This document shows positions 38,815 through 51,900 of a stretch of 64,000 nt of DNA, in pieces; the first letter of the stretch is position 1; the number at the start of each line of letters is the position of its first letter. The stretch spans positions 1 to 64,000 of the forward strand of contig QLIY01000343.1 in NCBI GenBank assembly GCA_003260075.1, read 5' to 3'. Source of the DNA: Phallusia mammillata. Taxonomy: Eukaryota; Chordata; Ascidiacea; Phlebobranchia; Ascidiidae. The notes under the pieces were generated by a model. The model searched no databases. It was not told the DNA's origin and was given only the letters and a program-made list of their open reading frames with translations. The position numbers were made by a program, and so were the translations under genes.

Positions 38815-39107
38815 AGGCATTTTTGGCGACCAGAACATATAGAAGAGGTTAAATAAACGCCGACGTATTAAACGTGTATAATTGCTTTTGCTAACTTTTT
38901 CGAACATTAAACTTTTTACCTTACAGTTGCCAGTACTAAATCGTTGCTTAGGGGGGGGGGCGGATTTCAGGCATTTTTGACGACCAGAACATATAGAAGG
39001 GGTTAAATAAACGTCGACGTATTAAACGTGTATAATTGCTTTTGCTAACTTTTTCTAACATTAAACTTTTTACCTTACAGTTGCCAGTACTAAATCGTTG
39101 CTTAACG
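38815..39107 (+). repeat. Near-identical tandem copies around a G10 run, upstream of the small CxxC gene 1
   Basis: Bases 38810-38950 and 38961-39104 are the same sequence with a few substitutions, separated by ten G (38951-38960). Each copy contains a pyrimidine-rich stretch ending TTTTTACCTTACAG, a plausible 3' splice site, about 80 bases before the ATG of the following gene. In tunicates such a site can accept a spliced leader; this is inference. Confidence 0.75.
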
Positions 39108-39158
39108 CACGTCGATAAGCCTCACGTAGTAATCAAATCACTTTAAAACTATTTTAAA

Positions 39159-42100
39159 ATGGAAGACGTATCAAATGCATTTGGAGATGCCGCTGATATT
39201 ACTAAAGGAGCAGCAGACATCTCGAAAAATCTCCCTGGAATGATGGGTCAATCCAGTGCTCCAAAGGGTACGCTTTAAAAATTGTGTGGTATTGTGAGTA
39301 CAATGGATTTACATTGACAATGTATAGTTAATATGAGACGGTTGAGGGTACGCTGCAATCCATAGTAGTCGCATTGGTTTGAGTTTATTTCGCTTGCTGA
39401 AACAAATGGTAGCAAAGAATTGCGTTAAAATGTTCACCAAGCCAGAATTATCCTTAATGTCAAAACGCTGAGTTATTACGTTTTGTAAGATTTGGAGTTC
39501 TAATGGTTTTAAATCTACATTATTTAATTTGAAACGAAACTATTTGCAAAAAGCACGTGTTAAAACGTTTTTTCGTAAAAGCATTTACAATTTTCTTTTC
39601 TAAATCCATGCAAAGTCCTCGCTTTTTTGCAATATAATTTACGATCTGGTTTCGAAATACAAATATAATTGATAATTTAATGCAACTAAGTCTTCTACTA
39701 AAGTAATGTTTTGGGCGGTACAAAATATTGTTATTTTTTACAAATTTACACCGGTGGCGTTTCTTTTCTCCCATAGCAACGCTCACGGGTCACTCATTGG
39801 ACAAACATGATTACTATGTTCACGATGACGACGTTTTGCTTTTCCTTTTTATAATTCAGCGGCGACGGCGATTGAGCAAACAGACCAACACTAGCGGTCC
39901 ACTCGCCGACAATGATTAGTCAACAAATATTTACCACAAGTTGCTTGGCAACCACGACGCCTTTTGACGCTATTGGTTCATCGGAAAGCGTTGTTGAGTA
40001 ATTGGGTTTTTGGAAGGGGCAAGACCATAGGGAAAGAATTTTAATTTGCGTTTGTGATGCGGGAAATAAGGTTTTACTGGGGCAGTAAATGTGGGGAAAT
40101 AAGGTTACAATACAATTAAAGTGAAAGTATTACGTTGAACTTGTTTTATGACCGTTTTATAGTCGTTCTTCAACCAAAATGCATCACCAAACAGAACACG
40201 AATAAAACTATATTTTCGATGTGAATACAAAAAAATAGGTAAATCGGTTTTCGGCAAAATTAGATACTGCATTAAACCACGAAATACGCCAACGTTACAA
40301 AATGTTTATCTCGGCAATTCACATTAGTTTCGAATTGGAAAATAGCCCCCGTGTCTACGGAATGTTGCCAAACATGTTCGATGAAAGCGACCACCTCCCC
40401 CACCACCACAAAAGTCAACACTCATAAATTCCTGTGCTAAAACTACAAACCACCTACTCACTGTTTCTCATCAAACTACTGTGTGTATGTTGTGTAAACT
40501 TACAACTCTATTGCCTAAGCTTTACAAGGGCATCGTAAATTGGAAAGCAACGCCATTACAGAAGTTGAGCGTGCGTTTAACTGCAAAAGCCGTAAAATCG
40601 GTGAATTTTATCAATTTCACAACTTGACTTCTTTTACAATAAGACATTTTTTAACAGCTAGGTTTTTTTGTTAGGATATCAACATACGACTTCACATTTT
40701 TTTGTGCATTTTATACTAAAACTGAAAAAGCAACTTTCATTGTATACTATACGACATAACATAGATAGGCAAAAACTTACAGCAAATATGGTATTGTTAC
40801 ACGGTGTTCATGTGCGTATAACAAGCGTAATTAGTCCAAATGAGCAATCACATGCGCCAAACATATTAATAGTGATGAGATATCCCGATCTACTGCATAA
40901 TTATCTTTTTTTTCGATGTTTGTATGACCATTTTGTTGCAGCTTTTTGCCTATCTTCATCCAAGCGCGTGACGTCATTACATGCTACGTCAACGCGTATC
41001 AGTTGAAAAGAAAATTGCAGTTTGAGCTTTAAACTAAACTAACTATTTTTTACACAGGAGGTGAAGACGCCCCTGAGCCGAAGATCTGTGAAACTTGTAA
41101 ACAACCAGTCGTAATTTGCCCGACATGCCATCAGAAAGTGGTCGACAGCCAACCCGGCGGTGCCAGTAAGTACTATACGCGCTATACCAGTGGTTCTTAA
41201 CCTTTTTGGTGTGGTTTCCCACTAAAGTAAATCACCAAGTCCGAATTTCCCACTCTGTTATTTTATAATCATGTTTTGTGTCCAACAAAAAATGATTCTT
41301 TAATCAAAATAATTTTGTGAAGCGATTTGGTCGGCACCTTAAAGGTATACTGAAATCTTATTTAGTGATTTCGTGGGTAAGTAAAATTGTGTGGGATTTT
41401 GAAAAATCTCATGTGCTTGCAACAGTCATTTATCGCACCACAATCAACAGACCAAATGCATTTATTCGCAAACAATAACAAAGTCATTGATGCTTTTAGT
41501 AATGTCTGTGACGTAACAAACGATTTTTGGATTTTTATGCGCCTTGTAAAACTAGGTGAAGTTAATCTTACATGTTGTTGCGGAAAATATTGTATTAAAT
41601 TAACTTTCAATGGTTGATTTCAACCCACGGGCCCGAGTTTGGTGACTTCTGACTCACATAATTTCCCTCTAAAAACATTAAATTTCCCACTAGTGGGAAA
41701 TTTCCCACCGGTTAAGAACCACTGCGCTATACCGTATATGTTATGCCGATTTTCAGCGCTCAATGAATTATGACACCGCTGGACATTGATGTATGGTGTT
41801 TGTTTTTGGTGTTGGCTGGTTTGTGGAGGGCATCGAAAACCAAACATCGCTTTATGGAAGTTGTTTAGGGGAATAAAGCTACGCCAGCATATGGCAGACG
41901 ATGCTATACGGTAAGGCACCGTCAATGAGCTCATAATAACAAGAGAACAATGGGAAAGAGCATCTGTGTAATAGATTTCGTTTCAATATACGCTATTGAG
42001 TGTCGGCCCTTTTATTTACATTCCTAACGTACATTAATAAACAAAACACCACAACCAGAAAACAAACGCTTACATGTGCCCTAAACGTCATTTGTAAACG

Positions 42101-42772
42101 TAATGATATGAGATCTTGTATTAATACAAAACCCAAGTAAGAATAAATGCAGGAGGGCCCCTTTGAAACACTTAATTTTGCTGATGAGAACGGTACCTAC
42201 CCCAAAAATATTGTATAAATTCTAATGGGCCTAGCACTTTTGGTATTATACATCGCGCTAATGTTATCTCTGATATGTCCAAAATAGCGAATGCTTTTTT
42301 ACGTAATGTTATGTTTGAATTTCTGAAACAGTATACACTAAGGGTATAGGTGTGCATTAGTAACATGTCACTCAAACAGCATTAGGGGACAATAAAAAGT
42401 ATGGCGCTTTGCACTTGCACTTTCTGTTCCGCACTTATACCAACAGTCATTAGGTTCGCGTATGAACTAAAAAAATCAACAACAAATTACCTCACACGAG
42501 CGCTTAACACATATCCTCGTATAACTTCTATTTCTATTATATATCCATGATGATGTAATTGCCGAGACAATTAACAAGCATAAAAATGTTGAGCACATAG
42601 TTTAGTGTCCATACTCTGTAAGTGTGTTCTTTCCGTAATCTATCAATATGTATGTTATTCAGATGCGTTGGACACGCTTAACAAGGGATTGGACACAGCG
42701 AACAATACAATGGATTGCTGCAACAAAATGTTCGACTGCTTCGGCAAAGCTGAAGAGCTGGGACAACAATAA
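39159..42772 (+). CDS. Small CxxC-x6-CxxC protein 1
   Basis: Three exons: 39159-39267, 41058-41165, 42663-42772, giving 108 residues with phase-1 introns. Exon 1 encodes an acidic, Ala-rich N-terminus (MEDVSNAFGDAADITKG). Exon 2 encodes PKICETCKQPVVICPTCHQK, two CxxC knuckles six residues apart, resembling a small zinc ribbon. Exon 3 encodes a predicted helix (LDTLNKGLDTANNTMDCCNKMFDCFGK) with a CC...C cluster, then stops. I do not recognise the family. Each exon has a counterpart in the next gene with conserved exon length and phase, which supports it as real. Poly-A signals AATAAA lie at 42769 and 42956. Intron 2 holds a hAT-like element. Confidence 0.75.
41188..41724. mobile_element. Miniature hAT-like element in intron 2 of small CxxC gene 1
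   Basis: Begins CAGTGGTTCTTAACC and ends GGTTAAGAACCACTG. Perfect 8-bp target duplications CGCTATAC lie at 41180-41187 and 41725-41732. It starts 23 bases after the intron 2 donor. No transposase. The same family occurs in reverse at 43670-44162. Confidence 0.94.
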
Positions 42773-43669
42773 AGATGTAATTGGCATTTTTCTCTGCGTT
42801 TTTTTACTGTGCACTTGTGTAAAAACAAATTTCTATCTTGTTTTCTACAAAGATTATCGCGGTTGCTTTTGTTGCGCATATTTTAACGTATTATTTTTAG
42901 CACACCAATTCGAGTGAACTGATTAACGCGGGTATTTCCCCCGTGTAATTTTACGAAATAAAAATGCTTAGTGCTGGTATTATTTGTTTGTTTGCAGAAA
43001 AAAGGTATGATTGTAAAATCTTTGTAAAAACACATTGACATTAATATGTCTGTAGCTCGTTTTAATACAGCAATGGGGAGACATGTTGGGTACACAGGGT
43101 TTGTAATGGGGTAGGGGTAGTGGGAATCAGTTGCCCATCATACATTTGTAGTTTACGTTTACTTAATTGCTATTTGTGCATGACTCCCATTTTATAACCA
43201 CAAACAAGCAATACGTTATACAGACGCCAGCCAGAATCCTGCATACAAACATATTACTGTACTTGTTTGCGTGTTTTGGTGATTTAATCCAGTGATTTAG
43301 CCTATATCCTTGCGGGATGCTCTGAGTCTGGTTGTTTTGTAAACTAATAGAGGAATGAATAATAACGTACTTACTGTATTCGGTAACGATGCATTTAGAT
43401 GTTCATATGCGTGCTAGTATTTCATTCTGGTTGACAACAGTAACTAGCGATTCCGCTGCGAAGCTAGAAAACGATTTTTTAGAATAATATTCTTGTCTGG
43501 CTGTTATATACAAGGAGTATTACGTAAAACCTAACTTATATTTTTTATAATTTTTTTGCAAGTGTTACGTACAATGTAAGTTTTACGAGTTGTATTTGTA
43601 GAATATATCAGTAAATGTAAGACGGCTCTTAACTTCTATTTCATGTAACAAATTTTCAAAGGTATAGCC
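42773..43669. other. Spacer between the two small CxxC genes
   Basis: 3' UTR of gene 1 followed by AT-rich spacer with no further gene recognised. Confidence 0.4.
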
Positions 43670-44162
43670 CAGTGGTTCTTAACCGGTGGGAAATTTCCCA
43701 CTAGTGGGAAATTTAATGTTTTTAGAGGGAAATTATGTGAGTCAGAAGTCACCAAACTCGGGCCCGTGGGTTGAAATTAACCGTTGAAAATTAATTTAAT
43801 ACAATATTTTCCGCAACAACATGTAAGATTAAGATCACCTAGTTTAACAAGGCGCATAAAAATCCAAAAATCGTTTGTTACATCACAGAAATTACTAACA
43901 GTATCAATGACCCTGTTATTGTTCGCAAATAAATCCATTTGGTCTGTTTATTGTGATGCAATAAATGACTAACGCAAGCACATGAGATTTTTCAAAATTC
44001 CACACGATTTTACTTTCCCACGAAATAACTATTCAAACTAAATAAGATTGCAGTATACCTTTAAGGTCCCAAGTCCCAACCAAAATTTTTTGTTGAGGGG
44101 GAAATTTGAACTTGGTGATTTACTTTAGTGGGAAACCACACCAAAAAGGTTAAGAACCACTG
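43670..44162. mobile_element. Miniature hAT-like element, inverted copy of the 41.2-kb family
   Basis: Begins CAGTGGTTCTTAACC and ends GGTTAAGAACCACTG; perfect target duplications GTATAGCC at 43662-43669 and 44163-44170. Its sequence is the reverse complement of 41188-41724 with deletions, for example in the CAACAAAAAATGATT region. It ends 55 bases before the ATG assigned to small CxxC gene 2 and so lies in that gene's promoter. Confidence 0.94.
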
Positions 44163-44217
44163 GTATAGCCTATTAACCTCAACCGATTGTTGTTGTGCAT
44201 AAAACGGTCATTTCGCA

Positions 44218-45465
44218 ATGCCAAGTAAAGAAGAATCGGAAATAGACCTTAAAGTTGTTTAAGAAGAGAAAGAACCAACTAAATCCGACGATGAAAAGAC
44301 GACAAAAGAAAAACATAGCGACTCTGGGAAATCATGTTCAAGTAAAAAGTCCGTCGAAGAGGAAAAAGATAAAGGTGTGTAGTCGGGAACGCATTAACAT
44401 ACACAAAGCAGTGGCCCTCAACCTTTTTGATCAGTTCCTGATTTGAGAATTTGACAATTTTAGTCTTGCCTAATATTACACAGCAAAATTATTTTTCTAC
44501 CCTGCGCCTTGCCATACGGGAATGCTTGGGAGACCGGCTGCTTCGGTATGGCGCCTTGGACCGGGCGTACTATATGATCAGCAAAATTAAACCAACATTA
44601 TTAAAGATGAAGATCATGTTCCTAACCAAACAGAATGTCCATTCAAATAACACGAAAGTGCGAAAGTGCAATTCCACTCTCCACTCCTGCAGTGAAATTG
44701 CCTAAATTGTTTTCAAAGCCTGAACTAGGCCAAGAAACAGTTTACCGAATAAACGAATAGGTCAACGTAATGATATGTAATGGTGTACATAACACTTATG
44801 TACAAAAACACATGCTTTGGATATCTACGTCGTATAATAACACGATGCATTTAGAGCAAGGTTTTAACTCGGACCTAAATGACTTTTGCTAACTTTGAGG
44901 TGTGGTAAAGTCTTTTTTATGCAACTATTTATTGCCTTTGCCAGCAGAAGAGGAGGAACCTAAGATTTGTAAAACATGCAAGCAACCTGTTTTGATCTGC
45001 CCGACTTGTCACCAAAAAGTCGTCGATTCACAACCAAAGAAAGACAAACCAAGTAAGACAATACGTACTCTCCAATCCATGACTTACATAACGAGAGTTC
45101 TTATTGGTCGCTCTTTGTAAGTGTGATAATACGATTGATTGCAGTGTGTATAGCCATGGATGACCAGCACTTACAACATAGAACGCCTATGATTAATAGC
45201 AGTTAAAACAAAAAAGATGCAGGCCTATTTGTTGTTACCGAATTTTTGTTGTTACCGAACTAGTAAGGTAGTTTCATCGTTGCCTAATTTCAAAAATCCA
45301 CATACTTTTATATACTATTCAACAATTTCGCTTGATTAACGTATTTTCCCTTCGTCAGGTAAATTGGAAACTCTCAATACAGGGTTGGAAACAACAAGCA
45401 ACATCTTTTCGTGTTGTTCCAACATGTTCGAGTGCATTAACAACGTTCCGCAGGTGGCCAAGTAG
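44218..45465 (+). CDS. Small CxxC-x6-CxxC protein 2, with an in-frame stop in exon 1
   Basis: Paralogue of the preceding gene. Exons 44218-44374, 44945-45052 and 45359-45465 keep the same phases; exon 2 has exactly the same length (108). Exon 2 encodes PKICKTCKQPVLICPTCHQK and exon 3 KLETLNTGLETTSN followed by a CC...C segment and a stop at 45463. Exon 1 is acidic and lysine-rich, unlike gene 1, and contains TAA at codon 15 (44260-44262). There is no later ATG in the exon. Either the true first exon lies upstream and joins after the stop (a weak acceptor TTTAAG ends at 44263), or the base is an error, or the gene is dead. Intact exons 2 and 3 argue against long-standing loss. AATAAA at 45629 could end the transcript. 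Confidence 0.6.
44500..44577 (+). repeat. SINE-like tail fragment in intron 1 of small CxxC gene 2
   Basis: CCATACGGGAATGCTTGGGA, followed by a CCGGCTGCTTCGGTATGGCG-type segment and GGGCGTACTATATGA, matches the tail of the copies at 35.9 and 49.7 kb. The B-box head is absent. Confidence 0.6.
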
Positions 45466-45828
45466 AACTCCCTCCCAGTTTCTGCCTTTTAAACGTTTAT
45501 ATCCTCAAAAGTTTGTTATTTTAATTGGACCGTTTTTGTTTTTGTGATTTATATTGTTCATTGAATTTTCGGTTGATTTCATTAAAACTGGACTTGTTTT
45601 CATTGATTACCGGCAAGTATTTGACAAAAATAAAGATCACCAATCGTAAACAGTAATGAAGTCCCCCTTTTTAGTGATGAAAATATGGGACGTCTGACTG
45701 CGATTATTATCTTGATATTAGAAGACAATCGTTAGGTAATCTTGGCTTAAAATTTGTTATGAAAGAAACTTTGTTGAAAAAGCCTTCTGGTTATCTAAAA
45801 TCAAGTTACAAAAAGTTCGACATTATAA

Positions 45829-46213
45829 AACAATTTAAAATGACTAGACCAAAGGTAGTGAATTTTTTTACCATAATGCATATCACAAGCCTTTTACAAT
45901 GTATTGGATTAAAGGCTTGCTATTGGTTTAATTTTGTTGACAACATGAAAGAGAACGACAAAGTTGACATCACAAACAGCGTAGTAGCAAAACAATATGT
46001 TCCTAGTATATATTGTCTAANAAAACAATTTAAAATGACTAGACCAAAGGTAGTGAATTTTTTTACCATAATGCATATCACAAGCCTTTTACAATGTATT
46101 GGATTAAAGGCTTGCTATTGGTTTAATTTTGTTGACAACTTGAAAGAGAACGACAAAGTTGACATCACAAACAGCGTTGTAGCAAAACAATATGTTCTTA
46201 GTATATATTGTCT
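45829..46213 (+). repeat. Direct duplication of ~192 bp joined at a single N
   Basis: Bases 45829-46020 and 46022-46213 are nearly identical, with one N (46021) between. The open frame 45759-46268 runs through both copies only because the length keeps phase; no domain is recognisable. A contig-overlap error is the simple explanation. Confidence 0.9.
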
Positions 46214-46956
46214 AAATTTGACTAAAACACGACAAAATGAAGACGTTTTCATAGACCAAACCAATTAAACAGACACTGCACTTTACGAAGACTGAAAGAA
46301 CTTACATAAAACAGACATAAAAAGCAATGACATGAAACTTTTGCTCCTTTTTTCAATTTTTAAGTCGGTTTCAAGTCATCTTTTTCATTTTTGTGGTATT
46401 TTCTTTTTAAATCCATTGTGTCGGTATAATACAATCTCTGCAATGAATAAAGATATATAGAAAAATATGTGTTGTGAAATCACCACCTTTACCAATGCAA
46501 TGTATACAGGATACCCACCAAATATGGAATAGTTAACAATTTTCTAAGACTACACTTTTAACAAATAGGGACAAAAAGTTGTAAGTCAGCAGGCTATTGG
46601 TATTGGGTTCGGGTCGTGTTGTGGCTTAAGTTTAGTTAAAAGTTAAAACAAGCTTATTTCGGGCCTGACTTTCCCGTCGCAATTTCATTATTTTACGGAC
46701 GTAATCCTGGCTTTCTTTACGAAAATTTGGATCAGGTTTGGGCCGGTTTCGGGTTTCGGTTTCGGGCCAGCTAACGAATCTGCAAGCTCGTAAGAGTGTA
46801 AGACACCAAAACGGCTTAAAACTCAAAAATATGCAGTCTTGTTAAAACTGATACTTATTGCATTAAAAGCAGGTAGCTATATCCGCTTACACACTTTGAT
46901 TGTAATTTTTAAACAACATAATTAAATTCGATTTTATCCGACACCAGAAATATTCC
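46214..46956. other. Spacer between the small CxxC genes and the UNC93-like gene
   Basis: No supported coding region. A further C-terminal exon of the minus-strand UNC93-like gene might lie here, but none was recognised. Confidence 0.4.
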
Positions 46957-48857
46957 TTAACGGCGCCACTTACCGAGAAAAGTAAGAACGAGTAGAAGAA
47001 GGCAAATAAGAACGAATAGCTTTTCTCGAACACACAAGGAGGTGCTCCAGGCGTATTGAATTGCAAACCCGGCAGCAAAACCAACATTTGCAATCGTAAA
47101 TGAAACCTCGCGATTTGCATAGAACATTTGAGTGTACATGTCTGTGGACAACGATGGGTCAAAAGTGACGTAAAACGTCCTTATACAGCATAGTTATTAC
47201 GAAGCAGCAATGCTTCTGTATTAAACTCGCACAGAACGGTTTTAAAACAAGAGATAAGTTTGTCACCCTTTTGGGCATTATCAACCCTTTATTCAAATAA
47301 AATATGAGACATACGAGAACAGAAGAGAGCAGGCTGTTTGAACAATGTTTATTAAATCCAAGTGTCTGTTTACAAAATCACCTGTAAGTTACTTGATAAT
47401 TCCATAACAGTTGTAAATATGTACGATAGCAACTCTATATTTATACTAGAAAGCTACGTTAGAGGAAAAAATAGAAAAAATCGACGAAAATAAATCACTT
47501 ACTTGATATTAAGATCTGCCACAGAGCACCTGAAACCCCGAGTAAGGAAAATGTGACGTACACCACCCACGTGGTGGTGCTGCTCGGTTGCCACAAGAGG
47601 GCGGTGACGTGCGCTGTAAGGTCAAACACCAAGACCGTGGCCAAAAGTGCCTGGTAACCATGCTTTCCGAGGACCAGACCTCCAATATAACACGAGATGG
47701 CGCTAAGGAGCGCAAAAATTATGTTCAAAATTCCAACCTACATTTAAACAATACCGATATTGCATGTCTGAGTGAGATTTGAGTATTTTTGACATTACAA
47801 TGCGTCAACAAGCATTATTATTATTCGGTTTAGGCATATATTTTGTCTTGTTTTTAATTTTACATGGTACTGCTCTCGATTCAAACAATGTCAATTGTCA
47901 GTGGATATATAAGTTCACAAAAAGTTATTCGTCCTTAAGGTTTGGAACATACGTACTTCGCCTTAGTATCCGCAATATCTTATTTAAATCCAATCTTATG
48001 TAGACTGTAACGTCTCTTATTTTAAATATTGCTGTCGTGCCAATGAGCTCAGCGAGTAAAGTGGACAGTACAATTTAGGTGCCGAAACGTTTAGTACAAA
48101 CAATTCCGAAAATTTAAGTGCAATAATAATTATTAGCTTCATTTATGTTTAAATCTTTTCATTATAACTTGAGTTTCATCACCTGACTAACTCCCATCAC
48201 GCATGACGTGTAAGCCCTGGTTAGGTCGGAAAACACAAAACCGTTTACGTGACCGTAGTACAGCGACATGGGAAAGATAAGGATCTGATCAAGTTTTGAA
48301 GCTTGTGCAAACGTGTCCTTCACAGTGGTGGTCAAGACTCGTAAAGTCTGTAAAAACAATTTTCAAGATTTTAATCTAAAGTCTTATTGATTGTTGAGGG
48401 TGGACAATCGTAAAATTAAAGTTTTGATTCGCTTACCTCTGTCAGTTTGCTTTTTTCGTCGTTTGCGCAGGCCACAGTTCCATTGCTTTTATTTTCGTCT
48501 ACTGTGTTAGCCAACGACGACTTTTCCGTAACTATATTATCCGGGTCATTATCACAGTATACAGTTTCTTTGTTCTTTTTGTAATCAAGAGGCATCTCTG
48601 GGAGCAGAAACACGTGGATCAAAATTCCTGTAAAATAAATATTTTGAATCGAGCGTTAAATATGCACGTAACAATTATATTCGTATGGTAGCTAATAGAT
48701 AGTAAGTGACAGCTTATAAAAAGTTACGTCCTCTTTTCCAAATACGGGTAGCTAGTTGTTAAGCCCCCCTTGTCTGGTCCCACCAACGTTCCTCCACTGT
48801 CGTGTTTACCCACAATGCGCTTGTGAGCCCTAGTCATGTAACGCATGTGGTGTAGCT

Positions 48858-48924
<67 letters not shown>

Positions 48925-51900
48925 GTAGCTGCAGCGCGTTCAGCCATTACCCACCAATTGTCCCCTTAAATGTTATGCGCTTCAAAACGTTTCAACAATC
49001 TGTATTTCGAATTTTGCATGCAGTCTTTTGCAAGTTACTTTATTTGGCCACAGATTCTCAATCCACGCCCAAAACAACGGCGTCCTGTTGCGGGTTCTAA
49101 TCCCATCGTATACTCTACATTAACGCAATGTTCGCAAGCTTGAATTTTTAATGTGGTCCACATTAAAACCTATGTTCTGCTTTTCTTCCTTTACGAATAC
49201 ATCATAAACCAAATTTAAAGTAATTATGCCAAACATTGTTTGCTTTGTGGGATTTGAACTAACATCCTACCTGTTATCATAATTACGACAAACGATCCCA
49301 ACAGCACATAAATCGGAGTCCGACTCGCGGGCACGTATCGTTCAATGTTCGCTTGCGTGACGTTTGGATCTTGGCAATCATTGGCCCCACAGTACATAAG
49401 GTCTGGCTCCAAAGCGTTACCAAAGTACATTGTAAGGTTCGAATTTGAACTGTTAAAACTTGCTGTGGTGTGAGTTGCCGTAGGTTCGGAAGGATTCATG
49501 AAACGCAAAATAGCAAACACGAAAAAATTGCCGAAAACCTGTAAAATCCAAATGTATTTGATTTAATCATATTACATAAGACCCATTGAACGCCTTATAC
49601 CTAATCAGCCGGTCACCAAGCATGCCCCATAGCCTAATTGCCACATAGTTATTCTTGGTGGCCGACTGATTCGGCATGACGCTTTTTATGGGTCTGGCGT
49701 ACTATGACTTCTATATGGGTGTGCCGTGATTACTGGTATACAAATAAGCTTCAGGGCTGAGCCCAGTTATAAATTTATGTTCATCTTAACTCATATTCGA
49801 TGTCAGCATGAAAACCAGTTGAAAACGCAGGGGTATTTTGTGCATGGGAAAACATCAACTAGCTTATAGTAAAACGAAAAATGCATATTTAATTCGGATG
49901 CAACCTTTAGAGCTGTTTTTAAGGCAACAAAACAAAAGAGTTGTCAATGCTTTGAATATTGGCTGAAATGACAGGTTAGTTGTATTCAACCTTTTTTATG
50001 CCTGACATTTCAATGCAAATAAGATGCCTCTATTTGAATTTTGTTTTCTCACCATATTAAATTGGATGAGCCCAAAAATAGGGGGGGGGGAACTGATTCG
50101 GCATGACGCTTTTTATGGGTCTGGCGTATTATGACTTCTGTATGGGTGTGCCGTGATTACTGGTATACAAATAAGCTTCAGGACTGAGCCCAGTTATAAA
50201 TTTATGTTCATCTTAACTCATATTCGATGTCGGGGGGGGGGCATTTATTCGGATGCAACCTTTAGAGCTGTTTTTAAAGCAACAAAACGACAAAGTTGTC
50301 AATGCTTTGAATATTGGCTGAAGTGACAGGTTAGTTGTATTCAACCTTTTTTTATGCCTGACATTTCAATGCAAATAAGATGCCTTTGTTTGAATTTTGT
50401 TTTCTCACCATATTAAATTGGATGAGCCCAAAAATAATGCCACTGAACTCTTGTACGCAATTCTCTTCAGACTTGGACGAATGGCGAGCATAGATTTTGC
50501 CGAAGTGGTTAAATATGGCGCTGATTGGAACCCAGAAAAGTGACTCAGCAAATCCAACAATCACCCCTGTTGCCATAAGCAGATATGTATCTGCAAGAAA
50601 GAAGATAACCTATAAAGAAGCTTTAGATATAGTCTATCTATATCATATAGACCTTAATAAAGAACTGTTTGCGTGCGACTGTCTGTAAGCAATTGCTATT
50701 TGGTCCATCTGTTTGGGTTTTAACGTAGGGACGTTAATACAACAATTTGCAATTGTGCTTTTAGTTAACTGTTGTTTTTAGTAAACCATATCATATGTAA
50801 ATTGTTGAAAATAATTGAATGAAAATATATTATATCAAAAGAAACGCGTACTTGGGTAGAGGTTGGCAATCACGTAGATGAGATAGGCAACTTCACTTGC
50901 TATAAGAGCCCGTTTGATGCCTACCATTCTCAGTAGCACTGGAGTTACGAAGAGACAAAATACCATCGATGCGACATATCCGACAGCAGTAGCCTTTGTA
51001 CCTGCAAAAAAGATTAAAATTACACTTTGAAAAGCCTCCAAAAACTTGCAACAACAAGTTCTAATTGTGAGCATTTGAACGAAACAGCATCTGACTCTTC
51101 AACAGGCAGCATAGTCATCGACGACCACCGTTTATGTAATTAAGTAACTAAGAACGGAAAGTATTTTCCAAGTAACGAAATCAGACGATGAATTTCTGGG
51201 TATATATATATATATATATATTTCGCCTAATGGCAGCTTCAGTTCCTATAAAAACCACAAGATAAAACGTCGATAAAAAGGAGTTTCAATTGAAGTGTAT
51301 AGTGGAAGATAACATTGCACTACGAATATAGACCCTAATCAGTTTTCATATTGATAGATGTGTACTAATTGGCGGTTTTGTTTGCCTTATTTTGTGTGCG
51401 TTTTGCAAACTTCCGCTTATACAGGATAACCCATAAACCGAAGTCAAAACAACTGTCGGTGTCATTACTTTGTCAACCCATGCGTGTAAACGTGTACACT
51501 TCATCGTATAATCTATTAATAACGAACTGACATTTGCAATATTTTCACAGCAAACATTTACTCGTTGTGAAATCGAACTGCAACCCTATGCCAACCTGCA
51601 CACGAATTTGGCGCATGTATTGCAGCTGGGTACCGATAAGGTTAAATTATAACTTTTTTGTTGTTGCGAAACAACGGATCGGCAACAATGAAAGGCACAT
51701 TGCACAGAGCCAACAAACCGGCACAAAGATCGGAAACCAAAGAATATCTACTGGATGCAGCATAAGGCTATTTAAAAACACCAAAACCGTAACCATAGCA
51801 CTAAGCGCTATACGTTTGTACTGTTACGTTAAAGTTATCAACGCATTGCGTTTTTAAAATCCCTTTTTTGATATCACGCGGTCCTTCGCATATTTTGTAA

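Noticed and set aside
45759-46268. 169-codon plus-strand frame
   Set aside because: It spans a duplicated segment with an N, has no recognisable domain, and exists because the duplication keeps phase.
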